Assembly (NCBI GenBank): GCA_951813625.1
Contig: CATOTS010000026.1
Coordinates: forward strand, 27,114 to 91,113
Direction: 5' to 3'
Source of the DNA: an uncultured Caldilineaceae bacterium
Lineage (GTDB): Bacteria; Chloroflexota; Anaerolineae; Caldilineales; Caldilineaceae
DNA: 64,000 nucleotides
This document shows positions 1 through 12,750 of this stretch, in pieces; the first letter of the stretch is position 1; the number at the start of each line of letters is the position of its first letter. A program made the translations under genes and the position numbers. The notes below the pieces were generated by a model. That model had not been told where the DNA came from. It ran no database searches and was given only the letters and a program-made list of their open reading frames with translations.

Positions 1-1049
1 AATTGCTCGCTGCCGGTGAGCAGTTGACCCTCCTCGGTGACTTGCCCGGCACGGAAACCCACGACAATTCCCTGTCCGTCGCTGAGTTTCGCTCAATCCC
101 TGTCTCCGTATCCCCGTTTAGCGCCAGCCAGCAGTGGCGCATTCCCGGTCTTTTGAGACGCCTGCCACTGTCCGGGCCGGCAATTTACCATAGCCCCTAC
201 TACCTTTTTCCGTACCTTACCGGAATGCCCGCAGTCCTGACCATCTACGACGTCACGCCGCTCCTGTATCCCCAATCAGTGTCGCTGAAGGCCAGGACTT
301 TCTTCCGCGTCATTGTGACGGTCGCCCTGCGCGCCGCTAGTGAAATTCTCACCGTTTCCGAGGCCACGCGCTGCGATCTCACGCGCTATTTTTCCGTTGA
401 CCCTGCGAGAATCAGGGTAACGCCTCTTGCCGCCGAAGCGCGCTTTCGGCCCCAGCCCGCCGGCGAAATCGACCGCATTCGCGCCAAGTATGACCTGCCC
501 GCACGCTATGTCCTGTATTTCGGGATAAACAAGCCGCACAAGAACCTGCCAGCCCTGATCGACGCCTTTTCCCAGCTGGCCGCCCAGCATACGCCGCCAC
601 TCATCATCGGCGGCGCTTGGGACCGGCGTTACCCACAGGCTAGGAACAGGGCGGCACAACTTCGACTCGGCGAGTCAGTGCGCTTCCTCGGCCCGGTCGA
701 TGAAGCCGACCTGCCCGCGCTCTACAGTGCGGCAACTATTTTCGTTTTCCCAAGCCTGTATGAAGGATTCGGCCTGCCAGTGCTGGAAGCGATGTCGTGC
801 GGGACGCCGGTGGCTTGCGCCAACACAGCCAGCCTGCCGGAGATTGTAGGGCAGGCTGCTCTGCTCTTCGATCCCTGCTCAGTGGCTGAAATCAAAGAGG
901 CAATGGCAAAATTGCTTGAGGATGACCCGCTGCGCGCCGACCTGAGCGCACGAGGGCCGGAGCAGGCGAAGCAGTTTTCCTGGCATCAAACGGCCGCTTC
1001 GACTCTGCGTTGTTACAGGGATTTGCTGGAAGAGCGAAGTAATGAGTGA
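1..1049 (+). CDS. GT4 family glycosyltransferase, 5'-truncated
   Basis: The reading frame is open from the window edge (codons in frame from base 3), so the true start lies upstream. The visible 348 residues are the C-terminal two thirds or more of a GT-B glycosyltransferase. Seen: a linker typed by 'TIYDVTPLL', a Rossmann beta strand with 'YVLYFGINKPHKN' (the usual GT4 G-x-x-x-x-K-N pattern), and the nucleotide-sugar binding motif 'FPSLYEGFGLPVLEAMSCG' (E-x7-E type) near the end. Family knowledge: such enzymes transfer a sugar from a nucleotide donor, on the cytoplasmic side, in polysaccharide or lipid-linked glycan synthesis. It converges on coaX with an 18-base gap. Donor and acceptor cannot be told from the sequence. 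Confidence 0.88.
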   Translation, partial: LLAAGEQLTLLGDLPGTETHDNSLSVAEFRSIPVSVSPFSASQQWRIPGLLRRLPLSGPAIYHSPYYLFPYLTGMPAVLTIYDVTPLLYPQSVSLKARTFFRVIVTVALRAASEILTVSEATRCDLTRYFSVDPARIRVTPLAAEARFRPQPAGEIDRIRAKYDLPARYVLYFGINKPHKNLPALIDAFSQLAAQHTPPLIIGGAWDRRYPQARNRAAQLRLGESVRFLGPVDEADLPALYSAATIFVFPSLYEGFGLPVLEAMSCGTPVACANTASLPEIVGQAALLFDPCSVAEIKEAMAKLLEDDPLRADLSARGPEQAKQFSWHQTAASTLRCYRDLLEERSNE

Positions 1050-1067
1050 GAGGGCTCTATCTCAACT

Positions 1068-1892
1068 CTACTCATTTTCCTTACCGGTGTTTCGTTGATA
1101 CAACGCCCGCATGCCCGCGAAGGTCAGCCAGGGGTCGTAAGCGTCAATGGAGTCAGTCAGCGGCGTAATGATGTGGCCGAGGCCGCCTGTGGCAGTGACA
1201 TTGACGGGCGCGTTGATTTCGGTACTGATACGCGCAAGTAGCCCCTCTACAAGCCCGGTATAGCCTAAAACGATTCCAGACTTCAGAGCCTCTTTCGTGT
1301 CTTCGCCGATAGCCGAAACCGGTGGACTCAGCTCCACTCTTGGAAGGGAGGGCGCCCGCTCAGCTAGCGAGCCTGCCATCGTGCCCATGCCCGGTGCGAT
1401 TGCACCCCCGCGGAACCGCCCTTGCGCATCGACAACATTGAATGTCGTCGCCGTACCAAAGTCCACTGCCACTGCCGCGCCGCGGCTGCGCCTTCGCACT
1501 GCCACAGCATCTGCCAGCCGGTCCATGCCCACACTTTCCGGGTTGGAAACCAATAGCGGCATCCCCAGGTCCAGCCCGTGACGTAGAACGAACGGCTCCC
1601 GACCCAGTATCTCGGCCAGGAGATTTCGCCACAAACCAGTCAACGGTTCGACGACGCTGCAAATCGCCGCGCCCTTAAGACTGCTCCCGCAAAACCCGCT
1701 CTCTTCCCAAAGTTTACCTAAGTGACGGCGATACGATTCCAGCCGCCGATACCGATCAGTCGGGATGCGCCAATTGACAACCGGCGCATCGTCATCACGC
1801 GGTTTGTAGTCAACTGCAGCGGGGTCGAGGGTACGGCCAGGATATGCGCCCAGCTTTATGCTGCTGTTGCCTATGTCAACTGTCAGGAGCAT
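1068..1892 (-). CDS. coaX: type III pantothenate kinase
   Basis: Phosphorylates pantothenate, the first step of coenzyme A synthesis, in the cytoplasm. The N-terminus has the ASKHA phosphate motif D-x-G-N-S-x-x-K (residues 6-13); 'DFGTATTFNVVD' in the middle is the second phosphate-binding motif, followed by the glycine-rich 'GGAIAPGMGTMAGSLAERA' region typical of CoaX and a 'TGGLGHIITPL' C-terminal motif. Length (275 aa) is normal for the family. The ATG at 1892 is preferred to the in-frame TTG two codons upstream because it places the catalytic Asp at the usual distance from the N-terminus. No clear Shine-Dalgarno is visible. It is co-directional with the VanW-family gene upstream, about 70 bases away. 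Confidence 0.93.
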   Translation of the reverse strand: MLLTVDIGNSSIKLGAYPGRTLDPAAVDYKPRDDDAPVVNWRIPTDRYRRLESYRRHLGKLWEESGFCGSSLKGAAICSVVEPLTGLWRNLLAEILGREPFVLRHGLDLGMPLLVSNPESVGMDRLADAVAVRRRSRGAAVAVDFGTATTFNVVDAQGRFRGGAIAPGMGTMAGSLAERAPSLPRVELSPPVSAIGEDTKEALKSGIVLGYTGLVEGLLARISTEINAPVNVTATGGLGHIITPLTDSIDAYDPWLTFAGMRALYQRNTGKENE

Positions 1893-1962
1893 CTGCAAAC
1901 GGAGAGACTGCTATGAAGGGGGCTGGAAAAGCCTGCTTCTCTCTGAATGATTTCGGCCAATC

Positions 1963-3804
1963 TCATTCGTCCTGCGCTTCTTCAGAGCCTTCTTGCCCAG
2001 AAGCCGCAGCGGTTTCTTCATCCCTGTCGGTCACGCCGGGAATCACCGTACCCGGCCCATACAGGAACATCGCATTCCAGGGCCGGTAGACCGATACTAT
2101 CCTGTCCTCTCGGCTCACGCCGTTCTCCGTAACCGTGCGAATCACGGTCGCGGTCATCCCCTCTTTGGCCCATTCCACCTGCCTGATCTGGCCGGATTCC
2201 AGCGTCGCGTCTTCCTGGTAGACCGGGTCCCCCGGCTCCTTGATATCCTTGTACTCCGCCTCGCTTAACTCCACTTCCCGGTCTGGCTTGGTGCCGTAGA
2301 AGCGGAAGGACAGGATGCCGTCCACGGTGTCTACAACCGGCTGGACCAGCAGATGGGCGTCGGTGTCGTTCAGGAATCTGAAATCAACGTAAGGCGTATA
2401 AATTGTCGCGTCGAATCCGGGTTCGCCATACCAGCTCACGACATAGCCGTGATTGTGGCGCTCCAGAAGCGGGAATCCAGCCGCCAACGCGGCCCGGAAT
2501 ACTGTTGTACTCACCTGGCACACCCCGCCGCCAATCCCAATTGCCGTACGGTCGCCCCAGATAATCGCAGAATCCTCAAAGCCGTTCGCCCCGCTCACAG
2601 CCTCAATCGTCGAATTGAAACTGAAAATGCCACCGGGAGGTATCACCGCGCCAACGAACTTTTCGGCGGCCACCTCGATGTTGTATACACGCGTCGCGCT
2701 GCTGCCCTTGAAGTAGGTTGTGCCGCTGGCGATCAGTTCCCTGATGCCCAGCTCGTTCAGTCGCTCTGAATCTACCGCCGGCTGCACGGCTATGACCGGC
2801 AGATCCGCTGTCCTCTGTTCAGTGACCAGCGCCCTGCGCACTGCCTCCACCGTCAGGTCGACATTCAACCGCTGGCCCCCTTGGCTCGGCTGCAGGACTT
2901 CAAGTTGTCCGCTGGTGTCATCGAAGCGCAGGCGGGCATCCTGCGCTGGGTAGGAAACTTGCCTCGCCCAGCCGGCAACGACAATTCGCAGAGCCTCTTC
3001 ATTCAGGGATTGGGGGTCGCCGCTGGGCATGATCCTTTCCAAAAGCGCGGCGTCCAGGGCGAAGCCAATTCCCGAAGCTTCGTGACGCAGGACAATAGGT
3101 TGAGGCAGCGCAAGCGTACTGCTGCCCGACGCATCAGTCGCTTCGGCAGGTGGGCTTTGCGGCGGCGATGTGCTGAAAGTCTGCAGCGGAACAGTTCCGG
3201 ATCGACCGCTCGCCGCCTGCGACAGTATCAACTGCGCTGTGGCCGCAATGTCAACATCCAGTCCCTGCTGCGGCGGAAGCGAATAGTTGCCGACCTCAAG
3301 GCCCGCTCTGCTGGGCCGGCGCACCTGAGCCGCCGCGCTGCCCACAACTTGTCTGACCGTCCCCTCGCTTACCGTCACTTCCGGCCAAATCGTCGCTTGA
3401 CCGATAATCGCCTGCCACTGGTTCAGTGCCCGTTCAACCAGTCCACCCTCCCGTCCAACCGAATATGCACGATTTACCGCATCTTCTAAATCGACCTGAG
3501 GAGTCAACAGGTCCGTGCCCAGCGCCCACTGCCGACCCTCATATTCAAGAAAAATCGGCGCAAGAGGGTATGGCGCCAACTCCCTGTGCAGATGCAGCAG
3601 GGCCGCCGCGCGCGTTTCCCCACCGACCGGTACGCCGGCGACGTGCACGCCGCTGAAAATGCGGTCGGCGTGCCAGAACTGTAAACCCGCGAACGCGCCA
3701 ATCGTCGCCACGGCAGCAACGCAGAACCAGATCAACAAGTACTCGCCGCCACTGGGCGGGCGGGCTGCCCGTCGTGATGTCCCAACTGGAGTGATTGCGT
3801 TCAT
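1963..3804 (-). CDS. VanW family protein with G5-like C-terminus
   Basis: 613 residues. One N-terminal membrane segment (about residues 23-45) follows a basic start, so the bulk is probably outside the membrane. The middle holds two peptidoglycan-binding-like (PG_binding_4 type) modules. The VanW domain is recognised by 'SFNSTIEAVSG' and the hallmark 'GGGVCQVSTTVFRAAL' at about residues 423-437, followed by 'LLERHNHGYVVSWYG'. The region 'ESGQIRQVEWAKEGMTATV' and onwards looks like a G5 domain. Family knowledge: VanW proteins are named from a vancomycin-resistance cluster, but their biochemical role is unclear; relatives are wall-associated. Nothing nearby suggests resistance, so a cell-envelope role is inferred. 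No good ribosome-binding site precedes the ATG. Confidence 0.88.
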   Translation of the reverse strand: MNAITPVGTSRRAARPPSGGEYLLIWFCVAAVATIGAFAGLQFWHADRIFSGVHVAGVPVGGETRAAALLHLHRELAPYPLAPIFLEYEGRQWALGTDLLTPQVDLEDAVNRAYSVGREGGLVERALNQWQAIIGQATIWPEVTVSEGTVRQVVGSAAAQVRRPSRAGLEVGNYSLPPQQGLDVDIAATAQLILSQAASGRSGTVPLQTFSTSPPQSPPAEATDASGSSTLALPQPIVLRHEASGIGFALDAALLERIMPSGDPQSLNEEALRIVVAGWARQVSYPAQDARLRFDDTSGQLEVLQPSQGGQRLNVDLTVEAVRRALVTEQRTADLPVIAVQPAVDSERLNELGIRELIASGTTYFKGSSATRVYNIEVAAEKFVGAVIPPGGIFSFNSTIEAVSGANGFEDSAIIWGDRTAIGIGGGVCQVSTTVFRAALAAGFPLLERHNHGYVVSWYGEPGFDATIYTPYVDFRFLNDTDAHLLVQPVVDTVDGILSFRFYGTKPDREVELSEAEYKDIKEPGDPVYQEDATLESGQIRQVEWAKEGMTATVIRTVTENGVSREDRIVSVYRPWNAMFLYGPGTVIPGVTDRDEETAAASGQEGSEEAQDE

Positions 3805-3879
3805 GAATTGCTATGTGAACCATCGTCGCGGCGGCCTGCACTACCTAAGGCGACCGTCCGCAAACTACCGAGCTACCGA

Positions 3880-5457
3880 TTAAGCGCCCAACTGTGGAAC
3901 AATATACAGGAAGGGGATAACGATGTCCAGACCAACCAGTGCTGCAAACAGGCCGATGAAGAGGACAGGCCGCAGTGGCTCCAGCGACGTCCACCGCACG
4001 CCACACCCCTCGACCAATGAACGCGCGAGACGTGTCAGCAATAGCCCGAGAACGAGTAGGCCAATACCCGCCGCACCATACAAAAGCAATGCCCAGCGGT
4101 CGAAGTCGCCGGAGGCCATGCCAATCAGAAGGCGCGTCGCTGCGACCGCCAACAGAACACCCCCGCCAACAACACTTGCCCGCTTTCCCAGAACGCCCCA
4201 CCAACCCAGCGCGAAGAACAAGCTCCAGGCCGGAAGAGCCGGAAATAGGTATCGGCCTTGATGTTGCATGAAACCGAGGTTGTACCAGGCGTACGCCGCA
4301 AACGCTCCCAGCCACAGTAGGATAAGCGGCGTCCAGGGCGATGAAAATAGCTGGTGCCACTGCACCCTTCCACTGTACACACGGCGCCAACACCAGAACA
4401 CCAAGCCCACAACTGCCATTGCCGACACCACCTGGAGCGCCGTGTAAACGCGCGCGTCCATAAAAACACCCAGCCACCCAAACACGCCCCAGAAACTCTT
4501 GCTCGTGAACGTCCACGCCCGCTCCCAGTAAGCGTCCCAACCGTTCTCCGCGATAAAGGCCGCCGCGGTTGGCTGCCCGGTAACCACTAAATTGTGCCGA
4601 GCAAGTCCGAGCAGGTCCCAGGCTCCATAGGCCCGGATATTGCGTAGCCACAAGGGAAGACCGAGAGCTAGCGCAGGCGCGGTAAGCAACGCGAACTGCG
4701 CGAATTGCCCCTTAATCGACAGTTTTTGACCCCGCCTCAGCCAATACGTTTTGCCTACCACGACAGACAACGCAATCGGCAGGAGAATATACGCGGTAGC
4801 CTTGGTGAGAAAGCCGACCCCTATTAGAATGCCGGTCACCAGCAGCAGGCGGTAGCTTTTGGTCCGCGATTCTTCTCCGTTTTCTCCAACGTCGGCCTCC
4901 CTTTGCCAGCATATCAGCGCAAGAATCGCCCCTGCGATCACCAATTCAGCCAGCGCGTCATTATTGACAGACGCCATCACCGCGATGTGCATCGGCAGGA
5001 ACGCGGAAAACGCGGCCGCGCCCAGCCCGATGTGAGGAGATTCAGGCAGCGCCAAACGGGCGCACAGAAACACCATCAGCACGACTCCTGCTCCCAGGAC
5101 GACTCCGAACAGTCGCAGTGCCAGCAAGCTGCCCCCGCTCACCCAGTAGACAGGCGCGGACAGCACGTAATAGAGCGGAGGTTGATGCGATTCGTAGCGA
5201 ACCGGGTCAATCGACAGGCCGGGGGGAAACTTTTCGGCTTTCAACCGTTCGAGGTAGGCTCCGTCATAGTCGCCCTTTTCCAGCAGGGGCAATCGTCGTT
5301 CCGACGCCACATCGGCTATATAGTTGTAGTGGGCTGGTTCATCCGGATTCTGCCAGGGAGGGGTCTTGACGGCGAATAGACTCGCCAGTGCAAGGTAAAC
5401 GAGTAGTATGAGAAGCAGAATATACGAGGTCGCGCGGCTGTACGAAGACTCTCCCAC
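3880..5457 (-). CDS. ArnT/DUF2142-like polytopic glycosyltransferase
   Basis: 525 residues with about ten to twelve hydrophobic segments. After the first membrane span comes 'PPWQNPDEPAHYNYIADVA', the acidic D-E loop motif of GT-C enzymes of the GT39/DUF2142 type, then 'SHQPPLYYVLSAPVYW', again typical. Such proteins transfer sugars from polyprenyl-phosphate donors on the outer face of the membrane. The start used is GTG at 5457, three bases after the metG stop, so the gene is probably translationally coupled to metG. Unlike the arrays further along, this protein lacks the C-terminal beta-rich tail. Substrates are unknown. Confidence 0.8.
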   Translation of the reverse strand: MGESSYSRATSYILLLILLVYLALASLFAVKTPPWQNPDEPAHYNYIADVASERRLPLLEKGDYDGAYLERLKAEKFPPGLSIDPVRYESHQPPLYYVLSAPVYWVSGGSLLALRLFGVVLGAGVVLMVFLCARLALPESPHIGLGAAAFSAFLPMHIAVMASVNNDALAELVIAGAILALICWQREADVGENGEESRTKSYRLLLVTGILIGVGFLTKATAYILLPIALSVVVGKTYWLRRGQKLSIKGQFAQFALLTAPALALGLPLWLRNIRAYGAWDLLGLARHNLVVTGQPTAAAFIAENGWDAYWERAWTFTSKSFWGVFGWLGVFMDARVYTALQVVSAMAVVGLVFWCWRRVYSGRVQWHQLFSSPWTPLILLWLGAFAAYAWYNLGFMQHQGRYLFPALPAWSLFFALGWWGVLGKRASVVGGGVLLAVAATRLLIGMASGDFDRWALLLYGAAGIGLLVLGLLLTRLARSLVEGCGVRWTSLEPLRPVLFIGLFAALVGLDIVIPFLYIVPQLGA

Positions 5458-5460
5458 GCC

Positions 5461-7284
5461 TCACTCATCCCATTCCTCACCAAGTACTTCCGCGGGATCC
5501 AACTTGGCAAACAGCGGCGCCGGCTTTTGCAGCAACTGGCCGGCGGGCAGACTCGACGCCTGCCAGACACCGCTGGCACTTTCGTGGTCGTAGCGGAGTA
5601 CCAGATGCTCGCCGCGCGCGTCCTCTATCGACGTCGTATTCAACCGGCCGAATAGCGATTGTGTATAGCCAAGATAGATGTGCAGCTGTTCACTGCTGTG
5701 CGGTAGGATCGGGGCCCACATCAGCTTCAACCAGTCGATTGCCTGCAGCGCGACATACACAGCCGTGGTCGCTGCCCCAGGCTCGGTCTTTATCGTGCGC
5801 CACGGCTCCTTCTCGTTCAGATATTGATTTACTCGTTGACTGAGGCGACGCACCTCGTGAAGTGCGGCCTTCAGCTTGACGGCCTCATAGAGTGCTGCTA
5901 CGCTCTCGAATCCAGCGCGTATGTCCGCCAGCACGGCTTCGTCGGCTGGATCGAACGGGCCGGGTTGCGGCACCGCTCCGTCAAACCGCCGGTAGGCAAA
6001 TCCCAGCACTCTGTTCACCAGATTGCCCCAATTCGCCACCAATTCGTTGTTGACCAACTCGACGAAATCAGGCCACGTGAACTCGGAGTCCGCGCTCTCA
6101 GGCGACATCGCTGTCAACACATACCGCCACGCGTCTGGCTGGTACGCCTCCAACACTGTATTCCAGCCGATGACGTTTCCTCTGCTGGTGCTGAACTGGG
6201 CGCCGCCGAAATTGAGATACTCATTCGCCGGAACGTCGTATGGCAGATTTAAGCCTGCCGTCGCCAGCCCCTGCGCTGTCTCGGACAGCCCCGCCAGCGG
6301 CGGCTCCCTTTCCCCCGAATCGTCGTTGTAGGCCATGATCATGCCCGGCCAGATCTGTGTGTGAAACGGGATATTGTCCTTGCCGATGAAGTAGTAGTGT
6401 CGGGCATCCGGCGCCAAGTCGCGATCCCACCACGCCTGCCACTCTCCACCGCTCAGGTCGGCCCACTCAATTGCCGCGCTCAGGTAGCCCTGCACCGCAT
6501 CGTACCAGACGTATATGCGCTTGTCTTCGTATCCCTCCAAAGGAATGTCGATGCCCCAGTCGATATCTCGCGTGATGGCGCGTCCGCGCAACTCCTTCAG
6601 GTTCAGCTGCCCCTGCGTAAAGTTGAGTACGTTACTGCGCCAGTGCTCCTTCCCGCTGCCGACCCACGCCAGCAATGGTTCATTTAGGGCGCCCAGGTCG
6701 AGAAAGAAGTGTTCGGTTTCCCGCACCTCCAACTCATTGCTACCGCTCAACTTGGAGCGGGTATCGGTCAGTTCCAGCGCGTCGTAGAGGCGGCCGCATT
6801 CGTCGCACTGGTCGCCGCGCGCGCCGGCATATCCGCAGAACGGACACGTCCCTTCCACATATCGATCGGCCAGGAACCGCCCTGCCTCAGGATCGAACCA
6901 CTGCTTTTGCACCTCCGTATAAATGAACTCATTCGCCAGATGGCGCTGGAATACCTGCTGCGTAACATCCCAGTGGTTCTGCGTATCGGTGTGCGTGTAA
7001 AGGTCAAAAGTCAAGGCCATCGCCAGACAGCCTTCCACGAACATCTCGTGGTACTTGTCCACAACCGCAGCCGGTTCGATACCCTCCTGCTCCGCCTGCA
7101 GCGTTATCGGCGTGCCATGTGTGTCCGAACCGCTGACCATCAGTACATCGTTCCCAGCCATGCGTTGATAGCGGGCAAAAATGTCCGGCGGCAGGTAGGC
7201 GCCTGCGATCTGTCCGATGTGCTTTTCGCCGTTGGCATAGGGCCAGGCCACGCACACAAGGATCTTTTCGGCTTGATCTGACAT
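5461..7284 (-). CDS. metG: methionine--tRNA ligase
   Basis: Charges tRNA-Met. Class I signature 'HIGQ' at residues 22-25; zinc knuckle '[18 protein letters not shown]' around residues 146-163; the KMSKS loop appears as 'QFSTSRG' near residue 363, a variant found in some bacterial MetRS branches. The 607-residue length implies that the C-terminal EMAP-like tRNA-binding extension of longer forms is absent. The ATG at 7284 is chosen over an upstream in-frame codon because GAGGA lies about eight bases before it and because the protein then begins shortly before the catalytic fold. An extended -10 promoter candidate lies 55-60 bases upstream. Confidence 0.96.
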   Translation of the reverse strand: MSDQAEKILVCVAWPYANGEKHIGQIAGAYLPPDIFARYQRMAGNDVLMVSGSDTHGTPITLQAEQEGIEPAAVVDKYHEMFVEGCLAMALTFDLYTHTDTQNHWDVTQQVFQRHLANEFIYTEVQKQWFDPEAGRFLADRYVEGTCPFCGYAGARGDQCDECGRLYDALELTDTRSKLSGSNELEVRETEHFFLDLGALNEPLLAWVGSGKEHWRSNVLNFTQGQLNLKELRGRAITRDIDWGIDIPLEGYEDKRIYVWYDAVQGYLSAAIEWADLSGGEWQAWWDRDLAPDARHYYFIGKDNIPFHTQIWPGMIMAYNDDSGEREPPLAGLSETAQGLATAGLNLPYDVPANEYLNFGGAQFSTSRGNVIGWNTVLEAYQPDAWRYVLTAMSPESADSEFTWPDFVELVNNELVANWGNLVNRVLGFAYRRFDGAVPQPGPFDPADEAVLADIRAGFESVAALYEAVKLKAALHEVRRLSQRVNQYLNEKEPWRTIKTEPGAATTAVYVALQAIDWLKLMWAPILPHSSEQLHIYLGYTQSLFGRLNTTSIEDARGEHLVLRYDHESASGVWQASSLPAGQLLQKPAPLFAKLDPAEVLGEEWDE

Positions 7285-7337
7285 CGGTAATCCTCTTCCG
7301 CTTCCCATCCGGCGTACAGGTCCGACTCCGTCTCCAC

Positions 7338-7346
7338 ATTATAGCA
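7338..7346 (-). promoter_or_regulatory. extended -10 promoter candidate for metG
   Basis: On the minus strand the sequence reads TGCTATAAT, an extended -10 (TGn-TATAAT). The -35 region is poor, as is usual for extended -10 promoters. It would give a leader of about 46-50 bases before the metG start. Confidence 0.42.
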
Positions 7347-7760
7347 GCAGCAGTTTCAAAAGTACCAGTGCCCGGAGCATGGATTTCCGAGCACGTGGAT
7401 CCAGGTTTCAGTTTTTTCCGTAACTACTCAGCCGCAGTCAGTCTGCGACCCTGAATGAGGCGAGCGAAGGTGTTTTCTCTCTCCTCACTCCGCTTTACTT
7501 TCTCCTTGCTTTTTGGACGGTCGGGCCTGCGGCCCTCCCTTGTGCGGGGGGACTCCACCCGCAACGCCCCCCTCCAAAACCAGCGCTCACCGACAGTACG
7601 CCGTCATTCCTGCAGTGCGGGTCAACCAACGTGGTGGCGGCCAACCGAATACGCAGTCAGAGAATCTGAATGGCGACGGGGATGAAGCACTGGTCGAGAC
7701 AGACGCTGAATGTGGCTTGGTAGTTACTTTTTTCCCATAAATTCAGAACAGGGCCCGATC

Positions 7761-7790
7761 TTGGCATTTAAGATTTATGGCGGATATAAT
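7761..7790 (+). promoter_or_regulatory. sigma-70-like promoter for the DUF624 gene
   Basis: TTGGCA (7761-7766), 18-base spacer, perfect TATAAT (7785-7790). The inferred start of transcription is near 7797, giving a leader of about 46 bases before the ATG at 7843. Confidence 0.58.
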
Positions 7791-7842
7791 GGAGCAGAGT
7801 CAAGCGTCCTTCACGTAGCTCCTTGGGTAAAGTGATACCGGA

Positions 7843-8469
7843 ATGAAGGCATTCACAGTAATGTGGCGCACGATCAAAGCGCTTTACGAGGACCTTCTGC
7901 TGTGGGTCTGGCTCAGCGTACTATGGTGGGTCGGTATCTTTCTCGTCCTGCCTGCTGCGCCAGTGACCGCCGGCATTCACAATGCCGCCAACCGAGTCGC
8001 CAACTACCGCCGTGTGGACAGCGGCTTCTTCTGGGATGGCGCCCGCGAGACTATCGGCAAGAGCTGGCTGCTGCTCGGCGTCAACATTTTGCTCGTTGGC
8101 GGCGTAGCAATGAACATTCGATTCTACGGAAGCAGCCCGGCCGACTGGGCGCGAATAATAAGTATTGTCTGGGTATGGATTCTGTTAATCATTCTCATGG
8201 CTGGACAGTACTTCTTCCCCCTACTGTGGCAGCAGGACGAAATGAGCCTGAAAATGGTGCTGCGTAATGCCTTTATTCTTGCTCTGCGCCACCCTCTCTA
8301 CACCTTCCTGATGTTCCTGTTCCAGGCCCTCCTAATTATCGTTAGTGTTGCAACCGTCCTTCCCATCTTTTTGCTTACTCCGGCGGCGGTCGTCCTCGCA
8401 ATGAATTTCAGCCTGGTCGGCTTGCTTCAGGAACTGGACCTTGCGCCGGATCCGCCCCCGGGTGCGTAG
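7843..8469 (+). CDS. DUF624 (YesL-like) membrane protein
   Basis: 208 residues. Pattern of the YesL/DUF624 family: N-terminal 'LWVWLSVLWWVGIFLVLP', then 'PVTAGIHNAANRVAN', a soluble stretch with 'FFWDGARETIGKSWLLL', and four or five further membrane spans ending at 'AMNFSLVGLLQELD'. In other bacteria such genes often sit next to carbohydrate ABC transporters, but the function is not established. The gene has its own promoter candidate and is followed after about 80 bases by the molybdenum-hydroxylase FAD subunit, so co-transcription is possible. Confidence 0.82.
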   Translation: MKAFTVMWRTIKALYEDLLLWVWLSVLWWVGIFLVLPAAPVTAGIHNAANRVANYRRVDSGFFWDGARETIGKSWLLLGVNILLVGGVAMNIRFYGSSPADWARIISIVWVWILLIILMAGQYFFPLLWQQDEMSLKMVLRNAFILALRHPLYTFLMFLFQALLIIVSVATVLPIFLLTPAAVVLAMNFSLVGLLQELDLAPDPPPGA

Positions 8470-8552
8470 CGCTGAAGGCTATGATTGAAGGCAAATTTCA
8501 GCGCCATAAGGCGCGAATTGGCCGCGCGACCTGGGAATTCTAACCTTTCTCT

Positions 8553-9359
8553 ATGGCGATTCTTGCAGAATATCACAGACCACAGTCGCTTTCGCAGGCG
8601 TTGGAGCTTCTGTCCGACCGCCGTTCGCGGCGCCTCCCCCTTGCCGGCGGCACACATCTGGTCCCCGCGCTTGAGACGCGGCAGTGCCGGGAGGTTGACG
8701 GTGTCGTCGACCTGGCAGACATCGATCTCTCCTTCATCGAGCAGGAAGGGAACTGCCTGCGTGTCGGCGCGATGACGACACTCACAGATTTTGTCCAACA
8801 TCCTGTTTGCGTTTCTATGGCCGGCGGCATCCTGCCGCGAACGGCCCGCTTTGAAGGGCCGCAGAACCTCTGCAACGCCGCCACCGTGGGCGGCCTCATC
8901 GCCCTGGCCGAGCCAGATAGCGAGCTGTTCGCTGCGCTATTGGCACTTGACGCCACTATCGTGGCCGTCAGTGGCGACCAGTCCGAAAACGTTAAGTCAT
9001 TCGAAGATTACATTTCCAGCCGTCCGCGGCCGAGGCGCCCGGCGGACCTCATAACCGAGTTGAGATTGCCGCTGGCGCAGTTCGAAGGCGGGCACGCACG
9101 CGTCGCCCGCACGCCAAGCGATCGATGTATCGTAGCAGCAGTTGCAGTTCAAGTCGTGATCCGAGTCTCCTCTCAAATGCCATCAAATCCCCCTAAGGGG
9201 GTTCGAATCGGCCTCTGCGGAGTCGGCCCGCTGCCACTCTTGGCGGGAAGCGCGCTCAATCCTCCAGACGACTTCAAGGGCAGCGCCAAATACAGGCGGA
9301 CGATGTCCGAAATCGTGCGGCAGCGCGCGCTCGCCTGTCTGTCTAACGACCGGTTGTAG
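8553..9359 (+). CDS. FAD-binding subunit of a xanthine dehydrogenase-family enzyme
   Basis: 268 residues of the CoxM/XdhB-type FAD subunit. Seen: the opening 'YHRPQSLSQALELL', the FAD pyrophosphate loop 'PLAGGTHLVPALETR', and the second FAD motif 'NLCNAATVGGLIALAEPDSE', where the usual T-x-G-G-N is slightly degenerate (G-L instead of G-N). The C-terminal CO-dehydrogenase flavoprotein domain is shortened. It should pass electrons from the iron-sulfur centres to an acceptor. It lies 37 bases before the fused Fe-S/molybdopterin subunit and surely works with it. Confidence 0.86.
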   Translation: MAILAEYHRPQSLSQALELLSDRRSRRLPLAGGTHLVPALETRQCREVDGVVDLADIDLSFIEQEGNCLRVGAMTTLTDFVQHPVCVSMAGGILPRTARFEGPQNLCNAATVGGLIALAEPDSELFAALLALDATIVAVSGDQSENVKSFEDYISSRPRPRRPADLITELRLPLAQFEGGHARVARTPSDRCIVAAVAVQVVIRVSSQMPSNPPKGVRIGLCGVGPLPLLAGSALNPPDDFKGSAKYRRTMSEIVRQRALACLSNDRL

Positions 9360-9396
9360 TTGGCCTCACCTCCCTGCCTGCTTCAGACCAAGGACT

Positions 9397-12390
<2,994 letters not shown>

Positions 12391-12750
12391 AGGGAGCCAC
12401 GGCTCAGACTTCCTGCCTACTGCAGCATATAAACAGAAGGCAAAGAAGACAGGACATATGGTCGACGGCTATCAGGAAATGTCCGGTGAGTGGAGGTATG
12501 GGGAACTGAACGAGCAGAACATCGAGGCAACTTTGTGCAGTGGTTTCTTCAGTTCTGCTCTAGCCGCCAATGCGATAGTCTGTCTCGATGGCGGCTAGTG
12601 ATTGGTCTCTGAAACAACAGACGACTTCGCGAGATTCAGGCCAGGTACGCAGGAGAGAGAATCTCAAGCCTTCGAACAATTGGGCAGCCTTCTCAAGCTT
12701 TCCTTTGGCCACCCTCTTTGTGATCCGACTCCGGCAAACATCGAAATCTC
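12391..12750. other. 360-base gap between convergent genes
   Basis: No gene supported. It contains the inverted repeat described separately (12560-12598). The small open frames overlapping it on both strands show no protein family character. Confidence 0.55.
12560..12598. repeat. 10-bp perfect inverted repeat (stem-loop)
   Basis: CTAGCCGCCA at 12560-12569 pairs perfectly with TGGCGGCTAG at 12589-12598 around a 19-base loop. It lies between the convergent molybdenum-enzyme and SDR genes, so a transcript-end structure is possible, but there is no T-run on either side. Confidence 0.4.

Larger units (their letters stand above)
7309..7842. other. 534-base intergenic region between divergent genes
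   Basis: No convincing gene. Short open frames here have no recognisable protein character. It holds the divergent promoter candidates for metG and the DUF624 gene, plus a small GGGCC-TGC-GGCCC hairpin near 7525 and C/G-rich runs between 7540 and 7575. The remainder shows nothing I can name. Confidence 0.6.

Noticed and set aside
3845..4651. 268-codon minus-strand frame overlapping the DUF2142-like gene
   Set aside because: Out of frame with the clearly membrane-protein-coding frame at 3880-5457; its composition (W, G, R and C rich) is that of a shadow frame.
7455..7740. Two overlapping 75-codon frames upstream of the DUF624 gene
   Set aside because: Low-complexity R/P/S-rich translations, no start signals, and located before the DUF624 promoter.
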